NCBI GenBank assembly: GCA_951217055.1
Contig: OX578286.1
Coordinates: 16,083,050-16,147,049, forward strand
Direction: 5' to 3'
DNA: 64,000 nucleotides
Source of the DNA: Gerris lacustris
Lineage: Eukaryota; Arthropoda; Insecta; Hemiptera; Gerridae
In this document: piece after piece, positions 1 to 11,776 of the stretch
Numbering within the stretch: position 1 is the stretch's first letter
Layout: each line of letters opens with the position of its first letter
The notes under the pieces: model-generated
Databases searched by the model: none
Told to the model about the DNA's origin: nothing
Seen by the model: the letters and a program-made list of their open reading frames with translations, nothing else
Position numbers and translations under genes: made by a program

Positions 1-1328
1 TAGACTGAATTTTATATACAGTTCTTAGTAGGTTGTCTGTGAAGCTTTACTTTGTACTAATATTATTGTTACTAATTCTAATTATTGTTACCTTTTTTTA
101 ATAATTTTTACTATTTCTACCAATTGCTTTCCTTTAATAAAATATTTTGAAAGAAACAGGATTTTTATTTATGTTTTGAGATGAACCTTCAATTGTTATG
201 AGTGTTACCATTGTATTTTTATTAAGTAATGCTAAGTAAAATTTACAATTTTTAATTAAAATTCAGTATTTGGGGCTCAATTATCAGTGGGTATAGTATT
301 TATAGTCGAATGAAGAATAATTTCCCTTACTTTTGAAATAAGACAAATAAATTTGACATTAAGATCTGGAAAATAAAACTTTTGGTAACACTCCTGACTA
401 AAATCTGCATTTAGAGCTCCTATTTAATGTTTTTTTAACACCATACTCATATTTTAATGAACTTATGAGTCTCTTTGATAGTTTTATTGCAATACCAGAC
501 ATATTTAACTAAATTATAATAAACAAAAAAATTAAAAAAACTTCAGTAACACTCATGACTCATGACGTACAAGTCCTATATAAGTGGACAAAAAAAAAAT
601 CAAATTAATTACACAGAAAAACAAAACTCATGACTAAATAACATTTTACAAAACTATAATAGTGGTATGGCTGAACATTAATTAGTATTATGATTATAAA
701 TGATTTTAAAATATTTGAGTGATCACCCAGGTCAGAAAGCCAAAAAGGTAATTATTTGAGAATGACCCATATCAAAAGTGTTTATCTAGAGACAGAAACC
801 ATTATCAATTCGATATATCCACCTCAATCAATTCTACAGCTGCTGTCATTTGACGGAGTTCATCACATACGCATCAATATAATGCTTACCTACTGGGTAC
901 ATGGTATATTTAAATTAAATATATTTTATTACATTAACTAAAGAACTGACTGGAAACTAGATAAAAAATCCATTAACAACTTATGCAAAGGAAAAAATAC
1001 AGTTATAAAGACAGTTAACAAGTTGATGGTGGACTACGTTGCGGAAAATGCTGTCCCAACTACACTTTTATCTCATTTTTATACCCAGGCCCACAGTTCA
1101 GTTCCTTAATAACCAGTTGACCCTGTAGAGTTTATCTTTATGGTTCTATATAACCTTTTCACTCTGTCCTACTTTTTTTTCGTTCTTCAGTTATTTAAAG
1201 TTGATTTTTGTTTTATTTCCTAACTCCTGCTTAATGCCAAGCAATTTTCCACCTGGCATCAACTTGTTAAGAGACTTTAAGGGTTTGAGGCTACCAAGCT
1301 TGGTAGCAGTTAGAGTTAACATTTGTCC
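1..1328. other. AT-rich intergenic DNA, no gene seen
   Basis: No conserved reading frame was recognised. The only structure noted is a short box, GGTAACACTCATTAC or a close variant, at about 198-210 (reverse), 384-398 and 546-559. It reappears five times near 57.5-58.1 kb. The rest is low-complexity A/T sequence. Confidence 0.6.
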
Positions 1329-1487
1329 GGTACTTCTTTAGATTGTTACTCCCCTATGATTTTTTAGAATATAAATGACTTCGACTAAATAACTGTTAAG
1401 ACAAAGGGATGTTTAGTCTAATGTACTTTGGGATAAAGGAATATCACACTTCTTTTTTTATAAGGGGATCAACAGTCTGAAGAATAT

Positions 1488-1527
1488 TTTGGCTGTCATG
1501 TATCTCTTGATTGACAGTGACTTCTTT
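1488..1527. repeat. Left 40-bp inverted end of the gypsy-like insert
   Basis: This is an exact inverted copy of 2912-2951, beginning TTTGGCTGTCATG. Identity ends abruptly at 1527, since 1528 and 2911 do not pair. It may be the start of the 5' LTR. Confidence 0.85.
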
Positions 1528-1628
1528 TGAATAATGTCATATTGTTAATTTCCTAAAAATATATAAAATAATCGTTAAAGATTAATAGTGCGATCTTTCA
1601 TATAAGTTCTAGAACACGTACACTTTAG

Positions 1629-1642
1629 TGGTGACCCCGACG
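1629..1642 (+). other. Candidate tRNA primer-binding site
   Basis: TGGTGACCCCGACG lies about 60 bases before the Gag start and a few bases after ACACGTACA, which could be an LTR end. Primer-binding sites of LTR elements typically begin with TGG, complementary to a tRNA CCA end. The cognate tRNA was not identified, so the call is tentative. Confidence 0.4.
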
Positions 1643-1704
1643 TAAGTTTCGTTCATATCGTATTATATCAATTAAATTTTTATTTTTATTTTTTTTTATC
1701 GAGT

Positions 1705-2583
1705 ATGCTTTCGAATACGTCAAATATAAATAATCAAAATCAAAATGGAAATAATCCTACTTCTCAAGACTCCGAAGTAGCAGTGACTAGAGCAATACCC
1801 GTACGTGCTCCACCATTTTGGCGGGCCAACCCCAAATTATGGTTTCGACAGATGGAATCACAATTTTATACAGCAGGTATTACTGCAGATAAAAGGAAAT
1901 ATCATACCATCGTATCTGCTATCGAGAGTGATGTTCTCAACCATATTAGCGACCTTATTATCAACCCTCCCGAAGAGAACATGTACGAGACCCTTAAACA
2001 AAGATTAGAAGAACATTTCTCCGACTCGGAAGAAAAAAAGATGAAAACTTTATTATGTAATATGGAATTAGGAGACCGAAAACCGTCACAACTGCTCCGG
2101 GAAATGCGTGAGCTAGCTGAGGATCGTGTAGCTGAACAATTTTTAAAATCTTTATGGTTACAACACCTTCCCGTTAATATTCAAACGATACTGTCAGTTA
2201 GCGATGAAAACCTCATGAAACTAAGTCAGATGGCCGATAAAATTATAGAAGTTAGTAAAGGACCTGAAGTATACGCTTCAGCTTCAACCAACTCAATCCC
2301 TAACGCCGACATCCACGCAGTTTCGAATAAAAGTGACATGAAAACAATTAAAGATGAAATAAAAGAACTAACCAAAAAAATTGATAAGATAAACATAGAT
2401 AGAAAATACGAACGGTCCCGCTCACGTCCTTGGTACCGCAAAAAATCAAGATCAAGATCTAGACCTCGCTCAACAAGTTCAACATCCTCGGAAAATCCAG
2501 AAATTTGCTGGTACCAACTCACATACGGAAAAGACGCCTTTCGCTGCCGCCAACCGTGTTCTTTCGAAAAATTGGAAAACTGA
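1705..2583 (+). pseudogene. Gag-like polyprotein of a gypsy-type element
   Basis: The 292-residue frame is intact but belongs to a truncated element. Residues about 30-175 match the Gag of arthropod gypsy-type elements: a PPFWRANPKLWFRQMESQF start, then helices containing LKQRLEEHF and RELAEDRVAEQFLKSLWLQH. A lysine/arginine- and serine-rich stretch follows (about 235-265). A degenerate zinc-knuckle-like motif closes the protein (CWYQLTYGKDAFRCRQPC), similar to the C-H-FG-A-C-PC pattern of these elements. Gag would form the particle that packages element RNA. The next frame overlaps in -1 phase, as expected for Gag-Pol frameshifting. Confidence 0.8.
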
Positions 2584-2911
2584 AAAGCCTGTCTCTTGAC
2601 GCGGCGGGGACGGGCACACAAAAAACAAGCCGCCTTTTTGTAAAAGATCGTAAAACTAAATTACACTTTTTAATTGATACAGGGGCCGACTTATCATTAC
2701 TTCCACCTCTTCCTAAACATAGACACAACCCTGAGACTGGTTATAGGTTATTTGCTGCGAACGGCAGTGGCATAAAAACTTATGGTGAAAAACGACTCAA
2801 CTTGGACCTGGGACTTAGACGAGAGTTTTCATGGAACTTCATCATAGCAAACGTATCTAAGCCAATCATAGGTGCCGACTTCATACGTCACTATGGTTTA
2901 GTCATCGATTT
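2505..2911 (+). pseudogene. Protease part of a gypsy-type Pol, cut short
   Basis: This frame lies in -1 phase relative to Gag and overlaps its end. It encodes a retropepsin-type aspartic protease: the catalytic motif FLIDTGADLSLLPP, then YRLFAANGSGIKTYG and the C-terminal GADFIRHYGLVIDL. Family members continue into reverse transcriptase after VDL. Here the frame runs at 2912 into the inverted 40-bp end and stops at 3005 within MITE-A sequence. Residues after VIDL are therefore not element coding sequence. No complete polymerase can be made. Confidence 0.75.
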
Positions 2912-2951
2912 AAAGAAGTCACTGTCAATCAAGAGATACATGACAGCCAAA
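2912..2951. repeat. Right 40-bp inverted end of the gypsy-like insert
   Basis: This is the exact reverse complement of 1488-1527 and directly interrupts the protease frame. ATAT follows at 2952-2955. Confidence 0.85.
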
Positions 2952-3030
2952 ATATCATTCCGTACACCTTCTTTAGATTGTTACTCCCCTCTGTTCTTTT
3001 TATAAGGGAAGTAACAATCGAAAGATGTGC

Positions 3031-4000
3031 TATTTTTCCTTTCTTTGTTGTACCAAGTGACTCAATTCAACTGATCTCCTTGTATTATCTCTGCCCTTAC
3101 CAAGTATTTTCTTTTCTACATCATAGTAAGGAACTAAAAATTTCCATAGCCCTTGTCCTTAACGTTGTCGAGTGGTTAATGTACTCACCTAAGACCAATA
3201 TCATTCCAAACATGTTCTACAACATTTTACATCAAGTAAATGGGTAAAGTAGCCAAACCTCCATTCTATAATTACTTGATATTGCATTGATAATGAATCT
3301 AATAGTTTATGCTATGTGATTTCAGTCATCTTTCTTCTAGTATTAGAAGCATCTTGATGATAACCTAAACCATAAATTCAGTTTAGTTCATGGTCTTTAC
3401 AGCATCATGATGCTAAACATCTTTGAATTAACCTTTTTTAGTGAAAGCTAAACCTTATATTTGATACTCTGTCTAGACCAGATGTTACTACTCCAGTCAT
3501 CAAGACTTTAAAATCAGGAAAATAATTTTTGGATATCATTTCATTTAATTGAAATACAGACTTCAAATTGCCTGTCTGTACCTGCATCGAAGCTGAAATT
3601 CAATTTTTTTATTTAATTGTATAAATCTTTACCCTTCTACCGTCCTTGACTAGAGCATACCTTGTTATGCAATTTTTTTTTAAGGTTCCGCAGTTTGTAT
3701 AATATAAATTTTATTTTAATTCAAGTTTTATCTTTTTATAATTATTTTAAAATATAGAATTGATTTTTCATTTTTAGGTAAAAAAAAAAATAAATAAATA
3801 AACAACAACAACTTTAAAATGAAAGTTTATTTTTAGAAAAAAAAAAAATAATAAAAAAATACTTATATAAAATATAAATTAAAGGTGATACAAAAATTAT
3901 TATTGAAGACCATTTAATTAATAAAAAATCACATGAGCTTGGAAAAAAAAAGAAGAAATAATAAAATAAAATAAACTTAATTAATACTTAATAACTAATA
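3031..4000. other. AT-rich spacer, no gene seen
   Basis: No conserved coding sequence was found. From about 3700 on it is dominated by A- and T-runs. Confidence 0.55.
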
Positions 4001-4272
4001 CAGTAGAGCATCGATTATCTGAACATCAGTTACCTGAATGTTCGATTATCCGAACTAGCTTCATGGGAAAAAATCGAAAGCTACCGCTTACTTAATTCTT
4101 AAAAGAGTGTTGTTAGCTGTATAATTATATTTGTTCACTATGTCCTATAGATAAATAAATATAAAAATTGATTTATTTTATAATTTCCCTTTTTTTTCTT
4201 TGTTTTGTTTGTGAATTTTGGTTATCTGAACTACCGTATGAAACATTAGTTTGGATAATAGACGCTCTACTG
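4001..4272. mobile_element. Pogo/Tigger-like MITE
   Basis: The ends are imperfect inverted repeats: the left begins CAGTAGAGCATCGATTATC and the right reads CAGTAGAGCGTCTATTATC on the opposite strand. TA dinucleotides flank both sides (3999-4000, 4273-4274). CAGTAG...TTATC termini with TA duplication are typical of the pogo branch of Tc1/mariner. It has no transposase frame and is non-autonomous. Confidence 0.75.
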
Positions 4273-4274
4273 TA

Positions 4275-4971
4275 TATATATAGGAAATTTGTTTAATTAG
4301 ATAAATTATATTTTAAAAGTGAATTAGGACTTAATCATATTATAGTGACACAAAAATTTATTTAACTTCAAAACATTGAAATTATCATAAGTTAGTCTCA
4401 GATTCCCGGTTCTGTAATAACCTTATGATTAGTGGTATACCAAGTAAGTGGTAGGGCTGGCCTGTGCTAGGGGTGCTCATTTAATCCAGACCCCCGGCAG
4501 GGGGCGTTTGTTATCTAGTCTTGCCAAGGGCACCAGGCAAACTTCTTGGTACACCAGGTTAAAAAAAAGAGTATAAACTTTTTTTAATTGGAAATCATCT
4601 GATTCTACCGTCAAAATATTTTTTTTTTAATAAAAGTTAAATATTTTGTTAATTCTATCTATTCCAATAGAATTAGAATAGATTTTCACTTTATTCCTAA
4701 CAGAAAATCACTTAAGCAAACTGGTCTAATTTGAGATTTTTTTGTTTTTTAAACAATTCTTATAATCGCACATACTTACTTATATATTGTTAGACACTAG
4801 GAATTATTAATTCGAAATACAAAATACATCACTCAAAATATCTCTTACAGATTTCAATTAAAGTTATAAAAAAGGAATAAATTTGACGAATTAAAAAAAT
4901 AAATAAATTCAAAGGAGAAGTAATAAGAAAAAGTTGAAGAATCAAATATAAGTTTTGGTCCAGGAAAATTC
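4275..4971. other. Spacer, no gene seen
   Basis: A GC-richer patch at about 4440-4560 (with GGTATACCAAG near the start and CTTGGTACACC near the end) could be an old repeat, but no family was recognised. The remainder is AT-rich. Confidence 0.45.
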
Positions 4972-4975
4972 TTAA

Positions 4976-5786
4976 CCCTAGAACGCCTTTTTGGGGTCCC
5001 ACAGACCCCATACAAACTATAATTAAGTTTTTTTATATTTTATTTGTATTTCTCTAAACCTAGACTCCCTTCTAATTTACCTTTGAACCTTTTTGTGTAA
5101 ATACTGATAACAATACCTATGTTATTAGCTTTAGTTTTCCTTCAGTATTCATTAGAGTTATAGTTGGGGTCCCATAGACCCCTGTGGGCCATTAACTTTA
5201 TTGTTAATTAACTTTTGTTTTATATACCTGTTAACTGTCTTATTTTTTTTATTGTATTAAAAAACTTATTTTATATTTTTTTGGGGCTGCTAAAATGTTT
5301 AAAGGCTGTCATAAGTTCCAAAATAAAACTTTTATTACTATTAGTAGACGTATATAAATTCATATAAGTTGAAGGTTTAGTGGATCACAGTAAGGATTTA
5401 AGGCCAAAAATGCTTAACTTTGACAGAGAATGTAAGAAAATCTATAATTTTTTTAAATCATTTTTGTTCCTGTTTTCTGCAAAACAACTCTTAATATATA
5501 TAAATAAAAATAATAACCCAATCTAACGAACACAAAATTTTATGTATATTTTTTTTTAAAGTACAAATTTTTCTAAAAAAATTTTGATGAACATATATAT
5601 GTATACTATTTAATTTTTGGTCAAAATTAAATGGTATTTTTAGTATGACAAATTATATTTACAAAAATATATAAATAATTGAAAAAGAAAATGTTTAATT
5701 AATTAATTTAACCCATTAATTAATTGGGGTCTCTCTGACCCCTGTGTGGAGTTTACGTAAAAAAAATATGTCAGGGTGTTCTAGGG
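4976..5786. mobile_element. Non-autonomous piggyBac-type element 1
   Basis: TTAA flanks both sides (4972-4975 and 5787-5790), the signature of piggyBac insertion. The inverted ends start CCCTAGAAC on both strands (left CCCTAGAACGCC, right CCCTAGAACACCCT). Three subterminal palindromes of the type GGGGTC-n-GACCCC occur, two near the left end and one near the right end. No transposase frame was seen. Confidence 0.75.
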
Positions 5787-5804
5787 TTAAGATCGTAAAA
5801 TAAG

Positions 5805-6545
5805 AATATGGGTTTTAAAGATGATATTAACCATTTACAAACAATATTCTAGATCATCACTGGTACTGTCAAGATGATAATGTCTTAACCCTCTTACATT
5901 TCATTGTAGTGATTGATGAAGTTTTAGGTACTCTAAATAAAAAAATTAGCGTCTTCCAATGTCTGCGATTGACTTAAATAAAGAAAGAATGAGAGTGGAC
6001 TGTATAGATTGATTTAAAAAATAGAATTTTTACAATATATTCACTGAGAAATATGAATAGGATTTACTGATTTAAAAAACTTATTGCAATTGAATATTTG
6101 TACTGACATACACTTGACTAAAGTTTGGTTAACATATTATAATAAATTGACTTGAATTTAAAAATTGAAGACACTTTAAAAACACCTTATGTAGGAACAC
6201 CAGAGCTACCTATGAAAAGCTTTAGATTAGCTCATAAGCTACCTATGAAAAGCTTTGGATTAGCTCATAAGCTCTTCCTTATGCATGAAAGACTTAAGAG
6301 AAAAGAGTTAGAAACATGGTCGTCAGACAAAATTTAAGAATATGGGTTTTCCAGATAATACTATCAATTTATGAACGAGATTCTTGAAAACCATGGGTGT
6401 AATTCAGGGTGATAATGTCTTAATAACCCTCTTACTTTTCATTGTAGTAATTGATGAAGTTGTAGGTACTCGAAATAAAAATTAGCATCTTGCAAAGTCT
6501 GTGAATGAATTAAATGAAGAAAGAATGAGAGTGGACTGTATATAA
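5805..6545. repeat. Diverged direct duplication of about 200 bp
   Basis: About 5805-6005 and 6335-6545 are diverged copies of one sequence. Both begin AAGAATATGGGTTTT and end GAATGAGAGTGGACTGTAT, and share GATAATGTCTTAA and ATTGATGAAGTT in order. Between them, at 6205-6237 and 6238-6270, a 33-bp unit is repeated in tandem with one mismatch. No gene was recognised in the stretch 5791-7083. Confidence 0.7.
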
Positions 6546-7086
6546 GGTACTACATCTAGGAACTATTGTATGTAGTTCATATACGAAAGTCTCCAAAAGA
6601 AAAGACAAAAATTAAATATTATGAGATACCACTCAATTGGAAGAAAAATATTAAATTAGAGTAAAAAACAAAAACAAAACAGGAGGTTTTTTTTTGGTTT
6701 TGCTTCCTTGCTATTTTAGGATTCCCTGATGCTCTACAGTGTATGGGGTTATTTAGGATAATACATGTTCTCTGCTAAGATAAAATTAAAGCAAACTCCT
6801 TTATTCAACTCCCTACTTTGATTGTTAATAAAAAAGTATGTAAAAATTAAATAGACAATTGAAAACTTTATATTTCGAAGGAGTCACAGAGGATCATTTT
6901 TAGAATTGGAACAACCAGCTATTTTTTTGCTTTTCCGTACTACATGCTGAACAAAAGATATTTAACAAAATAAAGATGTGAACGAAAACACTATCTATCC
7001 ACTATTAACTATACTTAACAAAGCTTTCTTTCAACAAAATTTATTTATAATCAGTTTGTACTAAAATTGTCCATAGCAATGTGTAA

Positions 7087-7369
7087 AGGGGGCTACACAC
7101 CTTCCATTTATCTGTCGTAAATAACTGTGTGAAAATCCGTACTTTTATCTGAACTGAAGGTGTGTATAGGATATCGTCTGATTTTTCTTCAGTTTTGTCT
7201 TCACTTGGTTCTAAGTGTGTTATAATAAAATTTACAAAATCGTTGCAAAAGATGGTTCGAATGCGCAGACTTTTTATCTGCGTGAAAACCGGTCCAAACA
7301 GCGCAGTTCACACAGTTTATCGCTCGGACATGACTTCACACGAGATAAACGGAAGGTGTGTAGCCCCCT
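7087..7369. mobile_element. PIF/Harbinger-like MITE, 283 bp
   Basis: It has near-perfect inverted ends of about 28 bp beginning AGGGGGCTACACACCTTCC on both strands, flanked by TAA (7084-7086, 7370-7372). A 3-bp TWA duplication is typical of PIF/Harbinger. The open frame inside (7162-7440) runs out of the element and resembles nothing known, so it is not called a gene. Confidence 0.75.
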
Positions 7370-7798
7370 TAAGAGATGAGTTAAGATTTACTTTTATTTT
7401 TAAAATTGAGAAAAAATTCTCAACTAACTATCACATTTAAAATATGATAAGATTATCAACTCTGCCTTTTGATACAGATCCATCAATTTGATCCTACTCT
7501 TCTCCTTCCTTTCACATCTCTTTTTTTTATTGAAAGTAATTGTGGTAAAATGTACAATTACTTTAAGAGTCAATTAGTAAAGAGTCGAGAGGGTGTGGTG
7601 TTTTATAATTTGAGACATTATTCTTTGTTGTTGAATCAGCTTTAGCTTTAACCATTAACTAGTGATTCAAATGAGCTGCAATAAGATATTTAACTGAGTG
7701 ATGTATTTAAAAAAATGACCCTTTATTAATTAATTTTAAAGAAGATTTTATATATATACAGTTAACATTTAGTAGAAAAAAATAAGTGAAACTTAAGA

Positions 7799-10349
7799 CT
7801 AAGAATATGAATTGCGATTGCTGGGCGATCTTCCTTCGATTAATCCCTGCATATCAAGTTGACTCTGTGCTATATCAGCTAGACTGGCTTGAACTTGTTC
7901 AAGCAAAGCTTCTCCTCTTTTAACCACTTCTTCAAGTCTTTCTCCGGCTTCTTGATTCTCCAGTTCCAATCTTCTTAAGCATTGAACCTGGGGAAAAATA
8001 AATTGTAAGAATAAAAAATAAAAGTTAGTCTTAGAGACTTTAAAAGTGTTTAAATACAAAAAATTTAATTATATGCCATTATAATGTAATCTTAATTTAA
8101 CTACTGGGTGATTTTTACTGTTAATTATAAATTAACAGTAAAAAATTTTTCTTTTTTATTCCCAAGAGCACTATTCTTAAAGATTGTTTGTAAAAGTTAC
8201 AACGAATTAACCAGAGTGCCTAAGAAGTTAGTCAATAAAAAAGTAAATGATTTTTACCTAACCTGAAAAAGTTCTAAAACCCTGTAGTTGTGCTTTTTCG
8301 TTTGGGCTGTAATGGCTATATTTCTTCCCTAGAGGGTGGTATTCAAGTGGTGGTATCCAAATTAAAGTTTAAATAGCTTTTTTATATGTATTTGTGAATT
8401 TACCAGTGCAGCGATGATATGAGAAAGTAAAAAAAGCCCCTAGATATTGTGTTCCCCAGTTGTTTAATCTTTTTTTTTTCTTTTTTTTTGGCATTGGCTA
8501 CATATCGGCCATACAGCCATGATTTCATTATAACAAATGTTTCTTAAATACTAACTTTTACACTTTAGGAAGGAATACAACATCTTATATAAAGGAGGAG
8601 ATCTATTACATAAAATTGATAAATAATTAAATGGTAATTCTATAGATTTTGAATTAAAAACATTATTTAAAAGTGTCTCTCTTTGACCAGAATATTTTTT
8701 ACAAAACATTATTATGTGTTCAAGGTCTTCTTCCAGATTACATGTAGAGCATAAGCTTGACTCAGCTTTGTTTATTTTTTTTCAAATATAAATTACGAAT
8801 ACCGTGATTAGATCTTAATCTATTAATACAAAACTATGAAATGTCTGTTGCTCTGTCCTTTGTACCAAGGTGTTGCTCCTACTGCTGGTTGGATTAGTTT
8901 GTAAAACCCTCCTGACTTTGTAGTTTCTTGCCAACGAACCCATCTTTTCTTTGCTGCCTTATCAATTTGTCTGTACATATCCCTCCCTCACTGGGACTTT
9001 ATAACTAGATCCATGCAGAACCATCAACTCATCGTCCGAACTACTTTGTTTTGCTAACAAATCCTAACTAACAAGTGCTAACAAGTTTAATCTTAAGTCC
9101 CTTAAATAAGCTACATACTTCTAAACTATACTGATAATTACAATAAGTATTTACCCTGGCAGCAAGAGAAAATTAAAGGAGAGCTAAGATTTTGACATCT
9201 ACAAGGTAATATGTCAGATCTCAAGCTCTCATCTGCAAGATAATATGTCAAAATCTCGAGCTCTCATCTACAAAATCTTGAGCTCTCATTGGCTCTCATC
9301 TACAAGATAATATGTGAAACTCTTGAGCTCTCATCTACAAGATAATAATTTTCAAAATCTTGAGCTTTCATTGGCTCTCATCTACCTACAAGCTAATATG
9401 TCAAACTCTCGAGCTCTCATCTGCAAGATAATATGTCAAAATCTCAAGCTCTCATTGGCTCTCATCTACAAGATAATATGTTAAAATTTCGAGCTCTCAT
9501 TGGCTCTCATCTACAAGATAATGTAAAAATTGGTTCTTCCTGATTTTCTCATACTTCCAGAGTAAAACACTAATTGTAATATTAGAATAGTGTAAAATTG
9601 TAATCTTGAGAGGATTTTTCCTTTGAGAAGGTTATTGACTTAGGCAAAACTAATTTAGTAGTTGTCCCTTACTGTACTATGTTGTAGAACATAGTAGAAT
9701 CCCCAACTTAATGTAGACTCAAAAAAATCTGTTTATTTTTATAATTTAGAGGTATTTATTTCATAATTTGGCAATACTGATAATACTTTTGGTCTTTTAG
9801 AAGATTATTCCGTACACCTTCTTAAGGTTGTTACTCCCCTTATAAAAAAAAAACCAGAAGGGAGTAACAATCTGAAGATGTTATGGAATAATCTTCTTTA
9901 GATTGTTACTCCCTTTATAAAACTGAAATGTGATATTTCTTTATCCCAAAGTACACGACTAAACATCCCTTTGTCTTAATAGTTATTCAGTCAAAGTCAA
10001 TTTATATTTAAAAAAAAAAAAACATAGGGATTAACAATCTAAAGAAGTACCATAAAAAAAAGCTCACTTGTAAATCTGAAGAGGATTCATCAGCAGGTAG
10101 TGAATCTATGAGAGCATCTATATCCCTAGCACATCGTGTAATAAGAGTGGCAAAGAGTTGAGCGTAATCGTCTTGCTGTGGTGCTGCCCCTCCGTCTTGT
10201 CCACTTTGACCTGCCGTGCAGAATCCGCCACTGCTCCCACCACTTAGCTTACTCGGTACAGCACATTGCTGCAATATACCGACACTGTTGCAGAAGTATT
10301 CTGCTTGTTGATTTACTGTGTCTTGAAGCTGAGTTAATCTGTCAGCCAT
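7799..10349 (-). CDS. MED21: Mediator complex subunit 21 (MED21), two exons
   Basis: Exon 1 is 10068-10349 and exon 2 is 7799-7987 (phase-0 intron, donor GTGAGC, acceptor CCCCAG), giving 156 residues against 144 in human MED21. The N-terminus MADRLTQLQDTVNQQAEYFC and the segment DYAQLFATLITRCARDIDALIDSLP match the MED21 family closely. Exon 2 holds the C-terminal helix LENQEAGERLEEVVKRG and LADIAQSQL. MED21 is a nuclear protein of the Mediator middle module, pairs with MED7 as a coiled coil, and links activators to RNA polymerase II. A glycine/serine-rich insert near residues 36-57 is less conserved. The 2.1-kb intron carries a LINE piece, a minisatellite and a MITE-A ending 14 bp before exon 1. 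The gene is divergent from the DDX55-type helicase. Confidence 0.92.
8510..9000 (-). pseudogene. LINE fragment in the MED21 intron (C-terminal end of ORF2)
   Basis: On the minus strand, broken frames give KKRWVRWQETTKSGGFYKL and then LCSTCNLEEDLEHIIMFCKK. The latter is a C-x2-C-x7-H-x4-C zinc knuckle as found at the C-terminus of Jockey/R1-type non-LTR retrotransposons. A frameshift or stop separates the pieces and no upstream reverse transcriptase is present. It is a dead 3' remnant. Confidence 0.65.
9185..9530. repeat. Degenerate minisatellite
   Basis: Units built from GAGCTCTCATCTACAAGATA, AATATGTCAAAATCT and CATTGGCTCTCATC are repeated about seven to eight times, with length variants of roughly 30-65 bp. 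It lies in the MED21 intron. Confidence 0.8.
9812..10051 (+). mobile_element. MITE-A copy 2, in the MED21 intron
   Basis: It contains the short hairpin, the core (TGTGATATTTCTTTATCCCA) and the right terminal repeat ending AAAGAAGTACC. The end is 14 bp from the MED21 exon 1 splice donor. Confidence 0.8.
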
Positions 10350-11776
10350 TATAGACTATCTTAACCTGTAAAATAAAGAAAAGATAGCAACATGTTAGTA
10401 AATGCAATTAAACAAACAATTGATTTTCAAATTTGATTTTTAACATAAATTAATTGGAAGCTATCAACAACTAAGTCAAAGTCTAACTAAACAACTCTGT
10501 AACTCAGAGGTAAATTGACATTAAGCAATTACAGGACAGCTATATAATACTTGCAAAAACACACAAAATTGAGCAGTATTTCTTCAAAATATAGAACATT
10601 TTGACATTGATTATCTCTTTATATACTAACAAAGGCGTTATCTTAACTGCCAGCGCCATGCACTCTTGCTTCGGCACTTTTCACACCAACTTCAAACTCG
10701 CCCCATTAAAGCTTGTAACCAAAAAATTATATATTTTTGTAATCAGCTTAACCTACCCTTTCATATGATTCCCCACACAATCTCCAAAAAAATCCAATAA
10801 TAATCCTTAAGTTTTTTACCCATTTTTTTTTTTCTAAGTATTTTTTTAAGTCGCTACATTTTTAAAATGTGTGGTTAGAATACTATACACATATATGCCA
10901 AATTTCAAAGAGATCAGGCAAAAGGTGTTGCTGTGAGAGCAGGCGACAGACGGACGGACAGAAAGGTAGACACACGCAGGAAAATATAAGGGTCCTTGGT
11001 TTTGCCATCGGACACATAAAAAATATAAATCTATTAACCTAGTACAACTCAAAATCATTTTAACATTAGCGTCTCCAGATAATACTTTTTATTAAAAACC
11101 TCAAGAAAAAATATTTTTAAAAATCAGTTTTTTACAGACAAAATCTCCTAAAAACTTAAAAAGGTCTCATTATATTACCATCAATGTATTCTTTGGTGGC
11201 GATATGTACTTATTATGTAAACTATGTTATCAGCTACAATTTTATTATGATGATGTTTCCTCTAGGAAAAGAATTATTGCCATTTATAAATTAAATAACT
11301 TCTATTACCCCTTTGCGCTATAACACAAAAAACCTTTGACTATAAAGAAAGAAGATTTTCGTTTAAGATAGCAAAAATTTATTCTGCAGTATCTAGAGCT
11401 CTATCGTAGAAATAAGGTATATTTATGAAGATATAATCAACTCTAAAACGATAAGAATTAAAACATCTTACACAGTAGCAAACCATTATTTCTTTAAAAG
11501 TTATAATTGCAGTGAATATATTGCTCTATACGCTTATGGAATCATTGAACTGTAGTTTAGATCTGGTAAAAGAATGGTAAATTAACTTTCGTACTGACCT
11601 TATGTGTCGATTTTAATTATTATATCTTCGGAAAACACTTATAACTAATAAAAGTTTAGACAATTTTCTTTTAACCACGAAATTTTGATTTTTTAAAAAA
11701 AGTGAATAACTTTTGGAAGGTAGGAAATATAAAATAAAAATGTTGGTTATAGTTGAAGGTTATGACTATGAGAAAA
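10350..11776. other. Intergenic, upstream of MED21
   Basis: This is the 5' flank of MED21 and no other gene was recognised. At about 10925-10985 there is a patch with GACAGACGGACGGACAG, a motif common in old insect repeats. MED21 promoter elements could not be placed. Confidence 0.5.

Larger units (their letters stand above)
1488..2951 (+). mobile_element. Truncated Ty3/gypsy-like LTR retrotransposon fragment with inverted ends
   Basis: The insert carries an untranslated leader, a Gag frame and the start of a protease frame, then stops. Reverse transcriptase, RNase H and integrase are all missing. The first 40 bases (1488-1527) return as an exact reverse complement at the right end (2912-2951), so both ends are inverted copies of one sequence. 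A normal LTR element would have direct repeats. ATAT flanks look like a 4-bp target duplication. The fragment is a remnant that cannot move by itself. Confidence 0.75.
1329..3030 (-). mobile_element. MITE-A copy 1, split by a gypsy-like insert
   Basis: The left piece (1329-1487) starts with the family terminal repeat (ACTTCTTTAGATTGTTACTC) and runs through the core in reverse orientation. The right piece (2952-3030) holds the matching short terminal hairpin. Between them sits a 1464-bp insert bounded on both sides by ATAT (1484-1487 and 2952-2955). The two halves join into one MITE-A when the insert is ignored, so the MITE was there first. Confidence 0.8.

Noticed and set aside
7162..7440. 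92-residue open frame near the MED21 3' side
   Set aside because: Mostly inside a MITE including its inverted end; no domain.
9185..9530. CRISPR-like array because of repeated units with spacers
   Set aside because: Units vary in length, spacers are not unique, and the context is an animal intron; a minisatellite explains it.
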